Positions 33,456 through 41,923 of a stretch of DNA of 59,525 nt are shown piece by piece; within the stretch, counting starts at the first letter, position 1, and each line of letters starts with the position of its first letter. The stretch is from positions 1-59,525 of IMG/VR virus record IMGVR_UViG_3300022214_000006. One strand, given 5' to 3'. The position numbers and the translations under genes are program-made. This DNA is from a virus. The notes beneath the pieces were generated by a model. That model was not told the DNA's origin. It worked only from the letters and a program-made list of their open reading frames with translations, and did not search any database.

Positions 33456-36035
33456 TTAATTCGTCAAATAATTAATCACTAACCCGATTTCTTCCTCAGT
33501 CATCTTCTGTTCCCACCGATCTTTAGGTAGGAATGGTAAACCTTTATTTGCTTCATCCAACTCAATCTGACCATAGGGTGCTTGTTCAGCATTCCACGGT
33601 TGATATGTTCGGCCAATAGCAATTGAGCAGTTCACCAAACACTTCTGAAAGAAATCATGGTCAAGCATGATTGTCCGTAGGTCTTTGATAAACTCCTGTG
33701 CCTGACTCTTGTGGCAACTGAAAACCAATTCATCGTGAACAGGGAACATAAAACGTGCATCATAGTTCTTTGTTTTAATAATTTTATTCATGTTCAAAAT
33801 TGTTCTCTTCGCCATCGTTGCGCAATACCCCTGCACTCTGGCATTCACTGACTGATTTCCTGAACGTGTTTGAATCTTTTTAATACAGAGGTTAGCGAAA
33901 TTTACCGCCCCAACCCCATAAGGTCGAAATTTATTACGGAAGGTGTCCGCCCATTCCTTTGTTGACTCATATCTATACCGTCGATGATGATCTGGGAGTT
34001 CAACAAATCCATTTCTTTTAGCTTCATCAATTGTGCCTATACGCCACGCTTCCATACCACTATAAAGAGTTCTAAATCGGTCAACCTTCTCCCAATGTTC
34101 TTCTGATGACCAGCCCATGACTGTTGCTGTAGAACCTAAAGCACCTGAAAATGCATATGAGAAGTTGGCCGATTTTCCAACATCTCTACGGAGAGCTTTT
34201 TTATCTGGGTGAATTTTGAATTCTTCTGGAGTCATTTCAAGGCAATATCCTGCTGTCAGAGAATGCATGTCATCATAGGGGATTGTAGAGAATGCTCGGC
34301 ACATTTCAATATCTCCAGAATATTCAGCCACAATTACCAATTCTATAGAATTCCAATCGCAAGAAATTACCAAATGATCTTCATTATCTGCCAAGAAAAA
34401 TCCGCGAACATACTCAGAAATTTTACCCTTCGGAAGCTGGCTTACATTCGGGTTAGACAGAGCCATTCGTCGCGTGTCAAGCTGGCTAGACAGCGTTGGA
34501 TACATCCGGCTAGTCTCAGGGTCAACGAGGTTCAAATAGTTCGTCAGGAACAGTTTAATGGTCGTGTCAATAGACCCAAGTTTCTTGAAGCATTCAAGAA
34601 CTCCTTTAATTGCATTGAAACGATCTTCTTCAATCTCGTGCTTACTCCGTACCAAACGTTCAAGCATCTTGTCTCGTGCATCACCATCTGATTGTGTCTT
34701 TCCATTCTCCTGAATATATGAAAGGTGGCAGAGGTCATAGAGCATCGTTCGCTGCGGCATGTAGTGGCTCAGGTTGACACCCTTAGACTCTTTCAAACCC
34801 TGTTCCTCAGCCCAAGCCTTAGACACTGGTGAGCGAACCTGATGGCACTGCTCAAATGAATCATCAGAATCAGGGGATGTTGCCCAATTAGTGATTGAAT
34901 CCCGATACTTCTGATAGCCCTTTGAAAACCATGAATCATACTTCAACAGTTTCTCATGTGGCTCATCATTGAATGGTAGCAGAACTTTTACATGGCTCTT
35001 CATCTCAGCCAGAACTTTTGCGTAATCTTCACGCTCAATGTCACGTTGCTTCAAGATTGCCTTCTGGTCAACTCTAATGCCTTCACACCATACCTGAGAG
35101 TACACCTGAGACATTGGAGCCTCTTGCTTCATAAATGTCTTCAGTACCTCGCTATTACCTTGAGTATTGATAAACTCTACGAGGGCATCCATAATCCATA
35201 CACAACACCAAGCATCATCTGCTCCATAACTAGATACTTCATCACCTGTCAGTTGACCCATGTGGGTCTTACCATTTAACACTTGGTCGAATGTGACTTG
35301 TTCATAGTTCAGGAATCGCTTGGAAAGTTTTTTAAGCCCATAACCGAATGCAAAATTCTTTACATAGCCACCATAACTGAACTCACTATCGGACTCTTTA
35401 GCGCAAACCTTCATCACCAGTTCTTGCTGCTCTGGAGTCATCGGCTTGCCCCACTGATACTCCGCGAACAGTTCTGGTGCTCCATGTCTCGTGGGAGAAG
35501 TCTTGCTGCTCATCAACTTCTTCAATCCAATCAAATCAGCTTCACGGAATTCCTGATGGTCGTAGGTGTCATTGTTGAATGCTGTGACAGCCAGTTGCAT
35601 CGTACATAGGACGCGCTTGCCCAAGTCATAGCCAAGTGAAGCCTGCATCATGGTCAATTCAAACGGGGCATTGTGACTGACAGTTGTGCAGGTGGGTGAA
35701 CGAGCATCTAGGATTTGTTTAGCCATAAACCAAGGCAAACGATTTTCCACATCTGCATGTGTTAGATTGACGTAGTAAGCGGTATCATCACCTTTTACGT
35801 AGATTGAGAATCCAGTTACGGTTGTTCGGCGGGTATCAAATACTAAAGACTTGTTGGATGCTCGTTTACCGTCTTCATTGACTGACATGAAACGATTGAG
35901 ACCTTCGTGGCGGTCAGGGTCGCAGGTTTCTATATCGAAACCACAAAAGGTTGCGGAAGCTATCTTGGAAATAATACTGGGCATAATTTCAGCCCAGTTT
36001 CGTAAATCAATTAATTGTGTTCTTGGAAAATCCAC
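33456..36035 (-). CDS. Family A DNA polymerase
   Basis: An 859-residue polymerase starting with GTG. N-terminal 3'-5' exonuclease: GFDIETCD near residue 32, SHNAPFELTM near 118 and an Asp motif near 271 (SYGADDAW). Polymerase part: TRRMALSNPNVSQLPKG near 523, motif A SCDWNSIELVIVAEYSGD near 556 (DWNSIEL replaces the usual DYSQIEL), motif B RRDVGKSANFSYAFSG near 614 and motif C PVHDE near 755. A replicative phage polymerase of the T7/Pol I kind. The unusual motif A residues are worth noting. Confidence 0.93.
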   Translation of the reverse strand: MDFPRTQLIDLRNWAEIMPSIISKIASATFCGFDIETCDPDRHEGLNRFMSVNEDGKRASNKSLVFDTRRTTVTGFSIYVKGDDTAYYVNLTHADVENRLPWFMAKQILDARSPTCTTVSHNAPFELTMMQASLGYDLGKRVLCTMQLAVTAFNNDTYDHQEFREADLIGLKKLMSSKTSPTRHGAPELFAEYQWGKPMTPEQQELVMKVCAKESDSEFSYGGYVKNFAFGYGLKKLSKRFLNYEQVTFDQVLNGKTHMGQLTGDEVSSYGADDAWCCVWIMDALVEFINTQGNSEVLKTFMKQEAPMSQVYSQVWCEGIRVDQKAILKQRDIEREDYAKVLAEMKSHVKVLLPFNDEPHEKLLKYDSWFSKGYQKYRDSITNWATSPDSDDSFEQCHQVRSPVSKAWAEEQGLKESKGVNLSHYMPQRTMLYDLCHLSYIQENGKTQSDGDARDKMLERLVRSKHEIEEDRFNAIKGVLECFKKLGSIDTTIKLFLTNYLNLVDPETSRMYPTLSSQLDTRRMALSNPNVSQLPKGKISEYVRGFFLADNEDHLVISCDWNSIELVIVAEYSGDIEMCRAFSTIPYDDMHSLTAGYCLEMTPEEFKIHPDKKALRRDVGKSANFSYAFSGALGSTATVMGWSSEEHWEKVDRFRTLYSGMEAWRIGTIDEAKRNGFVELPDHHRRYRYESTKEWADTFRNKFRPYGVGAVNFANLCIKKIQTRSGNQSVNARVQGYCATMAKRTILNMNKIIKTKNYDARFMFPVHDELVFSCHKSQAQEFIKDLRTIMLDHDFFQKCLVNCSIAIGRTYQPWNAEQAPYGQIELDEANKGLPFLPKDRWEQKMTEEEIGLVINYLTN

Positions 36036-36083
36036 GCTCTCACCAACCTTCTAAATTATTTTTAACTGTAAATCATAATGCGG

Positions 36084-36713
36084 TTATTCACAACGTTTAC
36101 TATTTCGCACGATAACCCAAAAGCAATGTGTGTTCTTTGCGTGATGCGCTGTTTTCCATCTACCACTTTTAAGATTTCCTCCGCACGGATCACGTTTAAT
36201 AATCAGGTCGCATGGTGTCATTCCAGATTCACGCACCGCTGCATTAAAAAGCTCAAGATTCCATTGATAGCGGTGGTTATGCACATAATCCTTGATCTTC
36301 GCAAAAATCAATCCGTCTTGTTTCAGCACTCGCTTTGCCTCTGCCAGAAATGGTGCGTGAAGTTCACCCACATTGTCGGCCTTTACACCTTTCCCAAGCC
36401 CGTAGTCCGTTCCATATCGTGCCAAAGATTTCGGGCTTGCCGCCGCATCAGGAAGGTGCGGGGGGTCATATACCAGCACATCCACGGTATTGTCGTCATC
36501 GGGTAGCGCATTCCACTCTGCAACAACATCAGGGTTCATTGCAGGGTCACGGTCGTAGTACGCGACTTTTGTTCCTGTCATGCAGCCCTTCCACATCCGG
36601 CGAGCGTTACAGCAAACATCAATTATTCTGTTTGCTTTCGGAGCGTAAAAGTCAAACATCGCATCAAGCAGTGCGTTGTCTTTGCCAATCCATACAGATT
36701 CAATTCTTGTCAT
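36084..36713 (-). CDS. Putative SAM-dependent DNA methyltransferase
   Basis: 209 residues. RIIDVCCNARRMWKG near residue 28 sits where the AdoMet-binding motif is expected, YYDRDP near 52 is an acidic turn, and VLVYDPPHLPD near 78 is the DPPY-type catalytic motif with His in place of Tyr. KRVLKQDGLIFAKIKD is a conserved late strand. Target is unknown. It directly follows the polymerase region in transcription order (upstream of it by about 50 bases). Confidence 0.7.
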   Translation of the reverse strand: MTRIESVWIGKDNALLDAMFDFYAPKANRIIDVCCNARRMWKGCMTGTKVAYYDRDPAMNPDVVAEWNALPDDDNTVDVLVYDPPHLPDAAASPKSLARYGTDYGLGKGVKADNVGELHAPFLAEAKRVLKQDGLIFAKIKDYVHNHRYQWNLELFNAAVRESGMTPCDLIIKRDPCGGNLKSGRWKTAHHAKNTHCFWVIVRNSKRCE

Positions 36714-36803
36714 GTTATTTAAACCACGTAATTAAAGTTCCAATCAAAAAACATATTGTCCCTACCATATAAAACAATAATGATATTTTAACATTTTAAT
36801 CTC

Positions 36804-37028
36804 CTAAATTATCCTACCAATTTCCTGCCAACAATAATCCGCGAATGCCGTGTCAAACTCAGCAGTCTTGCCGGTGCGTTTTAGTTCGTAGAGGTCGTCC
36901 AGACAAATCTGACCGTTGTTCTGTTTAACACAATCATAGCCAAGATTGTCCATTGCTTCGATAAGTTCTTCTTCGGTGAAATCGTCTAAATTAATTTCTA
37001 CGTCTACTGAGATGTTTTTAGTGACCAT
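36804..37028 (-). CDS. Hypothetical acidic 74-residue protein
   Basis: Begins MVTKNISVDVEINLDDFTEE, then LIEAMDNLGYDC. Starts right after the upstream stop. Small acidic proteins of this kind are common near phage polymerases; not recognised. Confidence 0.6.
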   Translation of the reverse strand: MVTKNISVDVEINLDDFTEEELIEAMDNLGYDCVKQNNGQICLDDLYELKRTGKTAEFDTAFADYCWQEIGRII

Positions 37029-37277
37029 TTAGAGTATCCTCATTCTACGCAACATTTTACGCCACCATTGGTCTTTCCGACACTCAGAAAACGTCTGAGT
37101 AACCATCCTGAATCGGCGCTGATGTTCAACCATATCACCAAATTCATAATCTACACGAATCCCTTCAAAAGTCCTGCGAGGTGTGCTCAGATATTTACCA
37201 CCCGTAGCACATAGGATTTCATGGAACTGTTGCCATTTTTCAATTTGTATCAGATCGTTGTGTGCTGTACTGGTCAT
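37029..37277 (-). CDS. Hypothetical basic 82-residue protein
   Basis: Arg/Gln-rich, C-terminus WWRKMLRRMRIL strongly basic. Coupled by ATGA. May bind nucleic acid; not recognised. Confidence 0.55.
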   Translation of the reverse strand: MTSTAHNDLIQIEKWQQFHEILCATGGKYLSTPRRTFEGIRVDYEFGDMVEHQRRFRMVTQTFSECRKDQWWRKMLRRMRIL

Positions 37278-37471
37278 GATATTCCCATTCTTTTGCTTAC
37301 AATATCAAAATACTCAGGTGATAACTCAATACCCAAAAATTCACGCTGGACACATTTAATAGCTTGCTCAAGTGTAAGCCCACGAGATACAAGATGAAAT
37401 ACTTGGTTAATCGAAGCTCCGCTGATACCGGCTGCACGGACTTGTGTGATTTCTGATGGGTGTGGTGTCAT
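37274..37471 (-). CDS. 65-residue protein: HTH-like segment fused to a methyltransferase tail
   Basis: Residues 1-42 (QVRAAGISGASINQVFHLVS and RGLTLEQAI) look like a small helix-turn-helix. Residues 43-65, ending FLGIELSPEYFDIVSKRM, closely match the C-terminus of the methyltransferase at 38.7 kb (FIGIELSPEYVDIARKRI). It may be a methyltransferase remnant or an in-frame fusion. Confidence 0.6.
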   Translation of the reverse strand: MTPHPSEITQVRAAGISGASINQVFHLVSRGLTLEQAIKCVQREFLGIELSPEYFDIVSKRMGIS

Positions 37472-37473
37472 GA

Positions 37474-37680
37474 TTATTTACCAACCTTATAACGCAAACC
37501 ATCAAATTCCTGTCTACCCTCACTCTTCGCGGAAGCTATTTGCAGTTTACGAAACTCTACATCTTTTTCAATCATGGCAACAGCTTCTTGAATATGTTGC
37601 AGCTCAAGTTTGCGACCGTCCAAATAAGCTTCAACATTTTTAAGATTATTTTCGTGCCATTCGATTTTATTTGTAGACAT
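37474..37680 (-). CDS. Hypothetical coiled-coil protein
   Basis: 68 residues, helical throughout (NLKNVEAYLDGRKLELQHIQ and on). GAGGAG precedes the ATG and a family B promoter lies about 40 bases upstream. Not recognised. Confidence 0.6.
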   Translation of the reverse strand: MSTNKIEWHENNLKNVEAYLDGRKLELQHIQEAVAMIEKDVEFRKLQIASAKSEGRQEFDGLRYKVGK

Positions 37681-37705
37681 GATTATCTCCTCAATTAGTT
37701 TTCAA

Positions 37706-37746
37706 TTTAAGAACACTCATTATACACTAATTGATGAAATGTGCAA
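37706..37746 (-). promoter_or_regulatory. Family B promoter
   Basis: TTGCAC, 16-base spacer, TATAAT, followed by GAGTGTTCTTAA. Shares this block with promoters at 38.0, 47.4 and 51.1 kb. Drives the gene starting at 37680. Confidence 0.85.
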
Positions 37747-37759
37747 CTGATTAGTAACA

Positions 37760-37954
37760 CATATTGAGAAATGGGCTGGGGACGATCCAGCGGCATCCTG
37801 TAATCCCGGTACTGTTCACATTGACCCAGTTGGCGTACTCGCGTTACAAATTACAAGTCGTCTTAGCCTAGCCCAGCTACTCCCTTTTCGCTCGGTAGAG
37901 GCTGACGACCCCATCTCCGCTATTCTGTTTCGCTTGCTACCATTCCTCAATATG
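37760..37954 (-). ncRNA. Candidate structured RNA of about 195 nt
   Basis: No gene is present. The ends pair as a closing helix: CATATTGAG with CTCAATATG, continued by GAATGG with CCATTT and one bulge. Inside, GGGGTCGTC can pair with either GACGAC or GATCGTCCCC, and GCTGGG with CCCAGC. A family B promoter starts 20-50 bases upstream and a second one follows at its end, so the RNA has its own start and is separate from the next gene. Confidence 0.6.
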
Positions 37955-37963
37955 CATTACTGA

Positions 37964-38006
37964 TTAAGAACACTCATTATACACGAACTGTAAAAATGTG
38001 CAAGCT
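37964..38006 (-). promoter_or_regulatory. Family B promoter for the structured RNA
   Basis: TTGCAC, 16-base spacer, TATAAT, followed by GAGTGTTCTTAA. It lies between the end of the gene at 38009 and the candidate RNA. Confidence 0.85.
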
Positions 38007-38008
38007 GT

Positions 38009-38191
38009 TTATGCAGCCTCAGGGGAATCTGAATTCCCGTAGAACGCTTGCGGGTTGGTTCGTAGTAGCTCTACCTCTGCCGCAGTCAGTGCTCGACCAT
38101 TTTCAGTCTGTACGTGATCGGTGCATTGCCCTGACTGGTAGCGGCGATAGTCGTTGGGGTTTGTGGTGATTAAGACTAATGGTGTTGACAT
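38009..38191 (-). CDS. Hypothetical 60-residue protein
   Basis: Contains NPNDYRRYQSGQCTDHVQ and ALTAAEVELLRTNPQAFYGN. AAAGGAG lies in the end of the upstream gene. Not recognised. Confidence 0.6.
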   Translation of the reverse strand: MSTPLVLITTNPNDYRRYQSGQCTDHVQTENGRALTAAEVELLRTNPQAFYGNSDSPEAA

Positions 38192-38367
38192 TTAACTTCT
38201 CCTTTGGATTTCATTTCAGTGTAAACGTCGAACAACCTATCAGCTACTTCAGGATTCTTGGCCGACACAACACATCCGGCACCTACTCCAAATACCAGAT
38301 TACCTTCTTGTCCGTCTGAGAACAGAATGTTTATACCTTGTGGTATTTGTGAGTAGGTGTAGTTCAC
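38176..38367 (-). CDS. Hypothetical 63-residue protein
   Basis: GTG start overlapping the upstream stop (GTGA). Beta-like with EGNLVFGVGAGCVVSA. Not recognised. Confidence 0.55.
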   Translation of the reverse strand: MNYTYSQIPQGINILFSDGQEGNLVFGVGAGCVVSAKNPEVADRLFDVYTEMKSKGEVKCQHH

Positions 38368-38588
38368 GATGCACCAACGAATACTTCATGGCCGCGAATT
38401 CTTTTCATTCGTGCTGCCCAGTCGATTCTACATTCATCATTACAGAAAAGTTTGGCTCCTTCTACGCACTCATCACAGTTGTAGCATCGTTGACGCGGCA
38501 GGAGTTTATGTTCAACGCGCCTGTTCGCTTCTATTGCCCTTTCAACAAAATCTTGACTTAGTTGTTGAGCCTGATCTATTTCATCCAT
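38364..38588 (-). CDS. TraR/DksA-like zinc-finger protein
   Basis: About 74 residues from the ATG that overlaps the upstream stop. MDEIDQAQQLSQDFVERAI is the typical start of phage TraR/DksA-like proteins; RCYNCDECVEG and LFCNDECRIDWA supply the four or more Cys. Family members bind RNA polymerase through its secondary channel and change promoter choice. The Cys spacing is not fully canonical. Confidence 0.6.
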   Translation of the reverse strand: MDEIDQAQQLSQDFVERAIEANRRVEHKLLPRQRCYNCDECVEGAKLFCNDECRIDWAARMKRIRGHEVFVGAS

Positions 38589-38742
38589 GTGATTCTTTAC
38601 CTTTCTGAAGTCCAAGTTTATATGCCTTTGCTAAAAGTAAGTATAACACAGAACGATCTATAGTCAACACTTTTTCATCGCAGCGGATGTTGAAGCCGAT
38701 TAGTAATAAATCGTCGATTTGTTGGGGGGTTAGGGAGTTCAT
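38581..38742 (-). CDS. Hypothetical 53-residue protein
   Basis: Begins MNSLTPQQIDDLLLIGFNIR. Overlaps the methyltransferase stop upstream and the zinc-finger start downstream. A promoter-like TTGACT, 16 bases, TATACT lies within it at 38643-38670. Not recognised. Confidence 0.55.
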   Translation of the reverse strand: MNSLTPQQIDDLLLIGFNIRCDEKVLTIDRSVLYLLLAKAYKLGLQKGKESHG

Positions 38743-39527
38743 TTTATGTTTTCAATTCGTTTACGTGCAATATCTACATACTCTGGCGACAATTCAATCC
38801 CAATAAACTTTCTATTGTTTAACAGCGCCATCTTACCAGTTGTACCGCTGCCCATGAACGGGTCTAGCACTATCTCACCTTCGTTAGACCATGATAGGAT
38901 GTGATCTTTAGCTAAGGCTTCGGGAAATCTCGCTGGGTGTACTTTTGCTATTTTACATCCCTCTGTGCTCCCTGTTCTGTAAGTAAAGATATTTCCAGTT
39001 ATTTTATTATCAGAGATTACCTTTTTCGATAACTTTGTAAGAACACCTGTATTGTCTTTGTATTGTGATGGTTGCCCCCAAGTCTCCTGCCCGGCATATT
39101 TACAAGGTACTTTGATGGGGTTAAATGATTTTGGCTTACCATTGCTGAATACAAACATGTACTCCCACTCCTGCTCGTATCTGTTATGTGTTAGCGGAGT
39201 ATAATTTTCTTTTCGATAAATCATAGTGTCATGCAGATTAAATCCGCACTCTTTAAAGAATAGTGCTTGCTTAAACGATGTGCCTGTCTCACTACCTTTA
39301 ACGGTAGCGTCACCTACTACCCACACTACAACTCCACCGTCCTTAGTAACTCTGTACAGTTCTTTAGCCAAGGCTTCAAAATCCCATGTAAACCCATTAT
39401 AAGTACGCAGGTTATCATAAGGTGGGCTGGTTACAGTCAGGTCAATCATTCCGTCTGGGAACTGAGCCAGTGCGGAAACATTATCGCTTGTGATTAGTTT
39501 TGCGTTACCTATGCGTTCGATGTTCAT
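38739..39527 (-). CDS. DNA methyltransferase, beta class (TSPPY type)
   Basis: 262 residues. TVTSPPYDNLRTY near residue 32 is the catalytic motif with the TSPPY form frequent among N4-cytosine enzymes; LDPFMGSGTTGKMAL near 224 is the AdoMet site. Catalytic-first order gives beta class. The C-terminus FIGIELSPEYVDIARKRI recurs in the 65-residue protein at 37.3 kb. Coupled to its neighbours by ATGA. Likely protects phage DNA from restriction. Confidence 0.88.
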   Translation of the reverse strand: MNIERIGNAKLITSDNVSALAQFPDGMIDLTVTSPPYDNLRTYNGFTWDFEALAKELYRVTKDGGVVVWVVGDATVKGSETGTSFKQALFFKECGFNLHDTMIYRKENYTPLTHNRYEQEWEYMFVFSNGKPKSFNPIKVPCKYAGQETWGQPSQYKDNTGVLTKLSKKVISDNKITGNIFTYRTGSTEGCKIAKVHPARFPEALAKDHILSWSNEGEIVLDPFMGSGTTGKMALLNNRKFIGIELSPEYVDIARKRIENIK

Positions 39528-40279
39528 TTAAAGTTCCAAGTAGCTGCCAAACCTTCTGGCTGGTTTAAAACGGGTTCGGTGAGTTTAATATGTTTTTGAT
39601 GGGTGTCAAGGGGTTTACGTTGCCTGTTCAATAAAAGTGTCATATAGAGTGCAAATGGGTCTAGGGCTAACGCAACCCCCAGAATCATCCAGCCAACAGC
39701 AGTTTCAATGCTTGCCCCAAACGAACCCGCGATACTCACAATCGGCCCAAGTTCCCCAAGACCATCAATGCTGCTAACTTGTGAGATTTCAAGTTTTTCG
39801 TTTACTGATTTCAAACTTTTAGCAATGTCTTTACGTTCTTCATCAAATGCTAAAATCAATTTCAACCTTCCATTGACAAACTCTTTCGGTAAATCTATAA
39901 CTTGTTGGTCTATAGAAGTGATACGAGCCTCTAGGCGGCTCTTCTCTGCTGTCAGGCTAGTCAGGTCTACCTCAATCTTTTGCACGGCTTTATGGTTCAT
40001 TTGGAAGGCGTTGGCGAGGTATCCATAGACACCTATACTTGTAAGCAAACTCACATATACAGCTACAATTACTACTGACAATTTAAACCTGTTGTTAAGG
40101 GTATACCACTGCTGCATGGCATAGGCTACCAACGAATATTTACCGAGTTCAATACCTACTCCAGCACAGACCATGGGCCAATATGCGCCTTTAAAGACTG
40201 CCCCGAGGCCAGTGATGGCACTGATTGCTGAAAATATGGCGATAATTAGGATACTTAATCGTAGTAAATTGACTATCAT
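39524..40279 (-). CDS. Membrane protein with central coiled coil
   Basis: 251 residues. Three hydrophobic helices in the first 90 residues, then a Glu/Lys-rich coiled coil (about 105-175, with LTAEKSRLEARITSIDQQV), then one or two further helices near 190-225 and a polar tail. Similar proteins occur in large phages without a known role. It is in the early leftward block. Confidence 0.6.
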   Translation of the reverse strand: MIVNLLRLSILIIAIFSAISAITGLGAVFKGAYWPMVCAGVGIELGKYSLVAYAMQQWYTLNNRFKLSVVIVAVYVSLLTSIGVYGYLANAFQMNHKAVQKIEVDLTSLTAEKSRLEARITSIDQQVIDLPKEFVNGRLKLILAFDEERKDIAKSLKSVNEKLEISQVSSIDGLGELGPIVSIAGSFGASIETAVGWMILGVALALDPFALYMTLLLNRQRKPLDTHQKHIKLTEPVLNQPEGLAATWNFK

Positions 40280-40483
40280 TTACCAATATCCATTACTACT
40301 ATGATAATCCCCCTGACCAAGATACTGCATGTCATCAAAAAGGCAACCGTGATTCATTGTTTCTGAACAGGTTGTATATTTTACCAATTCACCGTTAATG
40401 TTTGCGTAATTAATTTTCTTATGTAACAAGTCGCTGTAAACAGCCTCTTGTTTTTTAGAGTACCAGAAGTGATGGTTTTTCAT
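40280..40483 (-). CDS. Hypothetical 67-residue protein
   Basis: His/Tyr-rich (MKNHHFWYSKKQEAVYSDLL), with two Cys in the second half. Stop adjoins the next start. Not recognised. Confidence 0.55.
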   Translation of the reverse strand: MKNHHFWYSKKQEAVYSDLLHKKINYANINGELVKYTTCSETMNHGCLFDDMQYLGQGDYHSSNGYW

Positions 40484-40485
40484 TT

Positions 40486-40722
40486 TCAGAATCCTTTAAT
40501 CAGTACAATAGCATCTTTTAGATTTGATACTTTCTGTACAGTATCTGAACCACAGGCATGTTTAAATGTTCCAGACTCATTAAGAATCTGACAGATTATG
40601 CCATGATTCCAAACAGCATTGTCCGCTGGTACGCGCTTGATGATCACACCGATGTTGTCTTCAATCAAACGGTAGATATATGCGCCGTGACACAGTTCAT
40701 AGGTTGTGGATATGATTTTCAT
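40486..40722 (-). CDS. Hypothetical 78-residue protein
   Basis: Beta-like, with YIYRLIEDNIGVIIKRVPAD in the first half. Not recognised. Confidence 0.55.
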   Translation of the reverse strand: MKIISTTYELCHGAYIYRLIEDNIGVIIKRVPADNAVWNHGIICQILNESGTFKHACGSDTVQKVSNLKDAIVLIKGF

Positions 40723-40732
40723 TTTCTGGTAC

Positions 40733-40909
40733 TCAGTTATTTAAAATAAAGAAAATCCGCGGCTGAGAAGTTACTGAAGGCACTCCTATTAAAATTAGAC
40801 CAACCACATATGTATTAGCGTCTCCGCCTCGATAAAATGTTATGGCTCCAAGTGCAAACATTAGGACAGAGCCTATAATCTTTTGTTTATTTTTGATTGT
40901 TGGTATCAT
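40733..40909 (-). CDS. Small membrane protein
   Basis: 58 residues: helix IIGSVLMFALGAITF, loop YRGGDANT, helix YVVGLILIGVPSV. The ATG overlaps the end of the upstream gene. Function unknown. Confidence 0.6.
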   Translation of the reverse strand: MIPTIKNKQKIIGSVLMFALGAITFYRGGDANTYVVGLILIGVPSVTSQPRIFFILNN

Positions 40910-41076
40910 TTCCCACCTTTCTTAAATAACTTATCCCAATCTTCTTTTGAAAACGCTCCAACATAACCAAGACCTTCACAAGTCGGACAGTCCTCAACGT
41001 CTGGATGATCCGCTGACTTCTTTGGAAGTTCGGCGTAAACTTTTCCGGTGCCGTTACATTTCGGACACTTAATCAT
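40906..41076 (-). CDS. DnaJ-type zinc-hairpin protein
   Basis: About 56 residues from the ATG after AGGAAATACAG. IKCPKCNGTGKVY and EDCPTCEGLGYVG are two CxxCxGxG units forming one DnaJ-like zinc hairpin. No J domain is present. Such short proteins are frequent in phages; the partner is not known. Confidence 0.7.
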   Translation of the reverse strand: MIKCPKCNGTGKVYAELPKKSADHPDVEDCPTCEGLGYVGAFSKEDWDKLFKKGGK

Positions 41077-41404
41077 TTCTGTATTTCCTAAAAATCGAAG
41101 CGTACCTACCATTCACATCAAGCGTTCTAACCGATGTCTCCTGCTTAGGTTTCTTGATTGATGGAAACGGTCTGCCATTTCGTTGAGTCTCGCTGAAATA
41201 TTTTCCTGCGATAACTTCCCAAGCGGATTTAACATAGTAACGACTGCTACCATCAGAGTGTTCAATATTGACATTCATTGAGATGTTTGAGCCTGTACCA
41301 AGTTTTCGAGCCAAGCGAAAGGCTTTCAGTTTGGTGTCAGTCGAGTGCATCCCGTTGCCGGGCGTGTAATTTGGTTTGTAGACGGTGTAGGTGATGGTTT
41401 TCAT
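41069..41404 (-). CDS. Hypothetical 111-residue basic protein
   Basis: Begins MKTITYTVYKPNYTPGNGMH; basic with a C-terminal RYASIFRKYRND. Coupled by ATGA to the upstream gene. Not recognised. Confidence 0.55.
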   Translation of the reverse strand: MKTITYTVYKPNYTPGNGMHSTDTKLKAFRLARKLGTGSNISMNVNIEHSDGSSRYYVKSAWEVIAGKYFSETQRNGRPFPSIKKPKQETSVRTLDVNGRYASIFRKYRND

Positions 41405-41922
41405 CTCTTAATATCCTCATACAAAACACCGATTGCAAGATAAGCAATGGCTCCTAGTTGCTCTCGCTTACGAGCCTCCCCAGTCATTCCTTGACTTTCA
41501 GAGAGTTTCTTCGCTGCCTGTCCAAAGGCGAATCCAACACCATAAGTATCACATAAATCTTTCCACGGCTGATTGAGAAAATCTTTACCGTTCCCATGCC
41601 GCTCTTCGCCCTTCCCTTTGGAAACTTGGTTGATAACTTCATCGAAAACTTTTTGGAGTTGATGTGGTTCTGATTCTACCCATTTATCAAAATCAATTGC
41701 TATTTTATCATGATGTTCATCCAACCCTGTTTCTTTCAACATACCGTCAAGAACTTTTTTAGGCAAAGTTGCTTCAGAATAAGGTTTAGTATTTACCAAC
41801 GGTGCATAACCGCCACGATCATCTGCGACTTCCGTAAGCCTGCCAACAGTTTTACCAGCGGCTATAGACTCTTCCATCTGCTGTTCTTCATATAGTGCTG
41901 CGTCTTCGATTCCGCCACCCAT
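41401..41922 (-). CDS. Hypothetical 173-residue protein
   Basis: Start at the ATG after AAAGGAGACTGAG; the frame is open to 41967. Acidic helical N-terminus; middle with GLDEHHDKIAIDFDKWVESE; C-terminal YGVGFAFGQAAKKLSESQG. Not recognised. Confidence 0.6.
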   Translation of the reverse strand: MGGGIEDAALYEEQQMEESIAAGKTVGRLTEVADDRGGYAPLVNTKPYSEATLPKKVLDGMLKETGLDEHHDKIAIDFDKWVESEPHQLQKVFDEVINQVSKGKGEERHGNGKDFLNQPWKDLCDTYGVGFAFGQAAKKLSESQGMTGEARKREQLGAIAYLAIGVLYEDIKR

Positions 41923-41923
41923 C

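Noticed and set aside
36715-36768. 17-codon frame MVGTICFLIGTLITWFK
   Set aside because: No ribosome site and very short; not enough support for a gene.
37760-37954. Group I intron
   Set aside because: The conserved core pairings of group I introns could not be found and the segment does not interrupt a gene.
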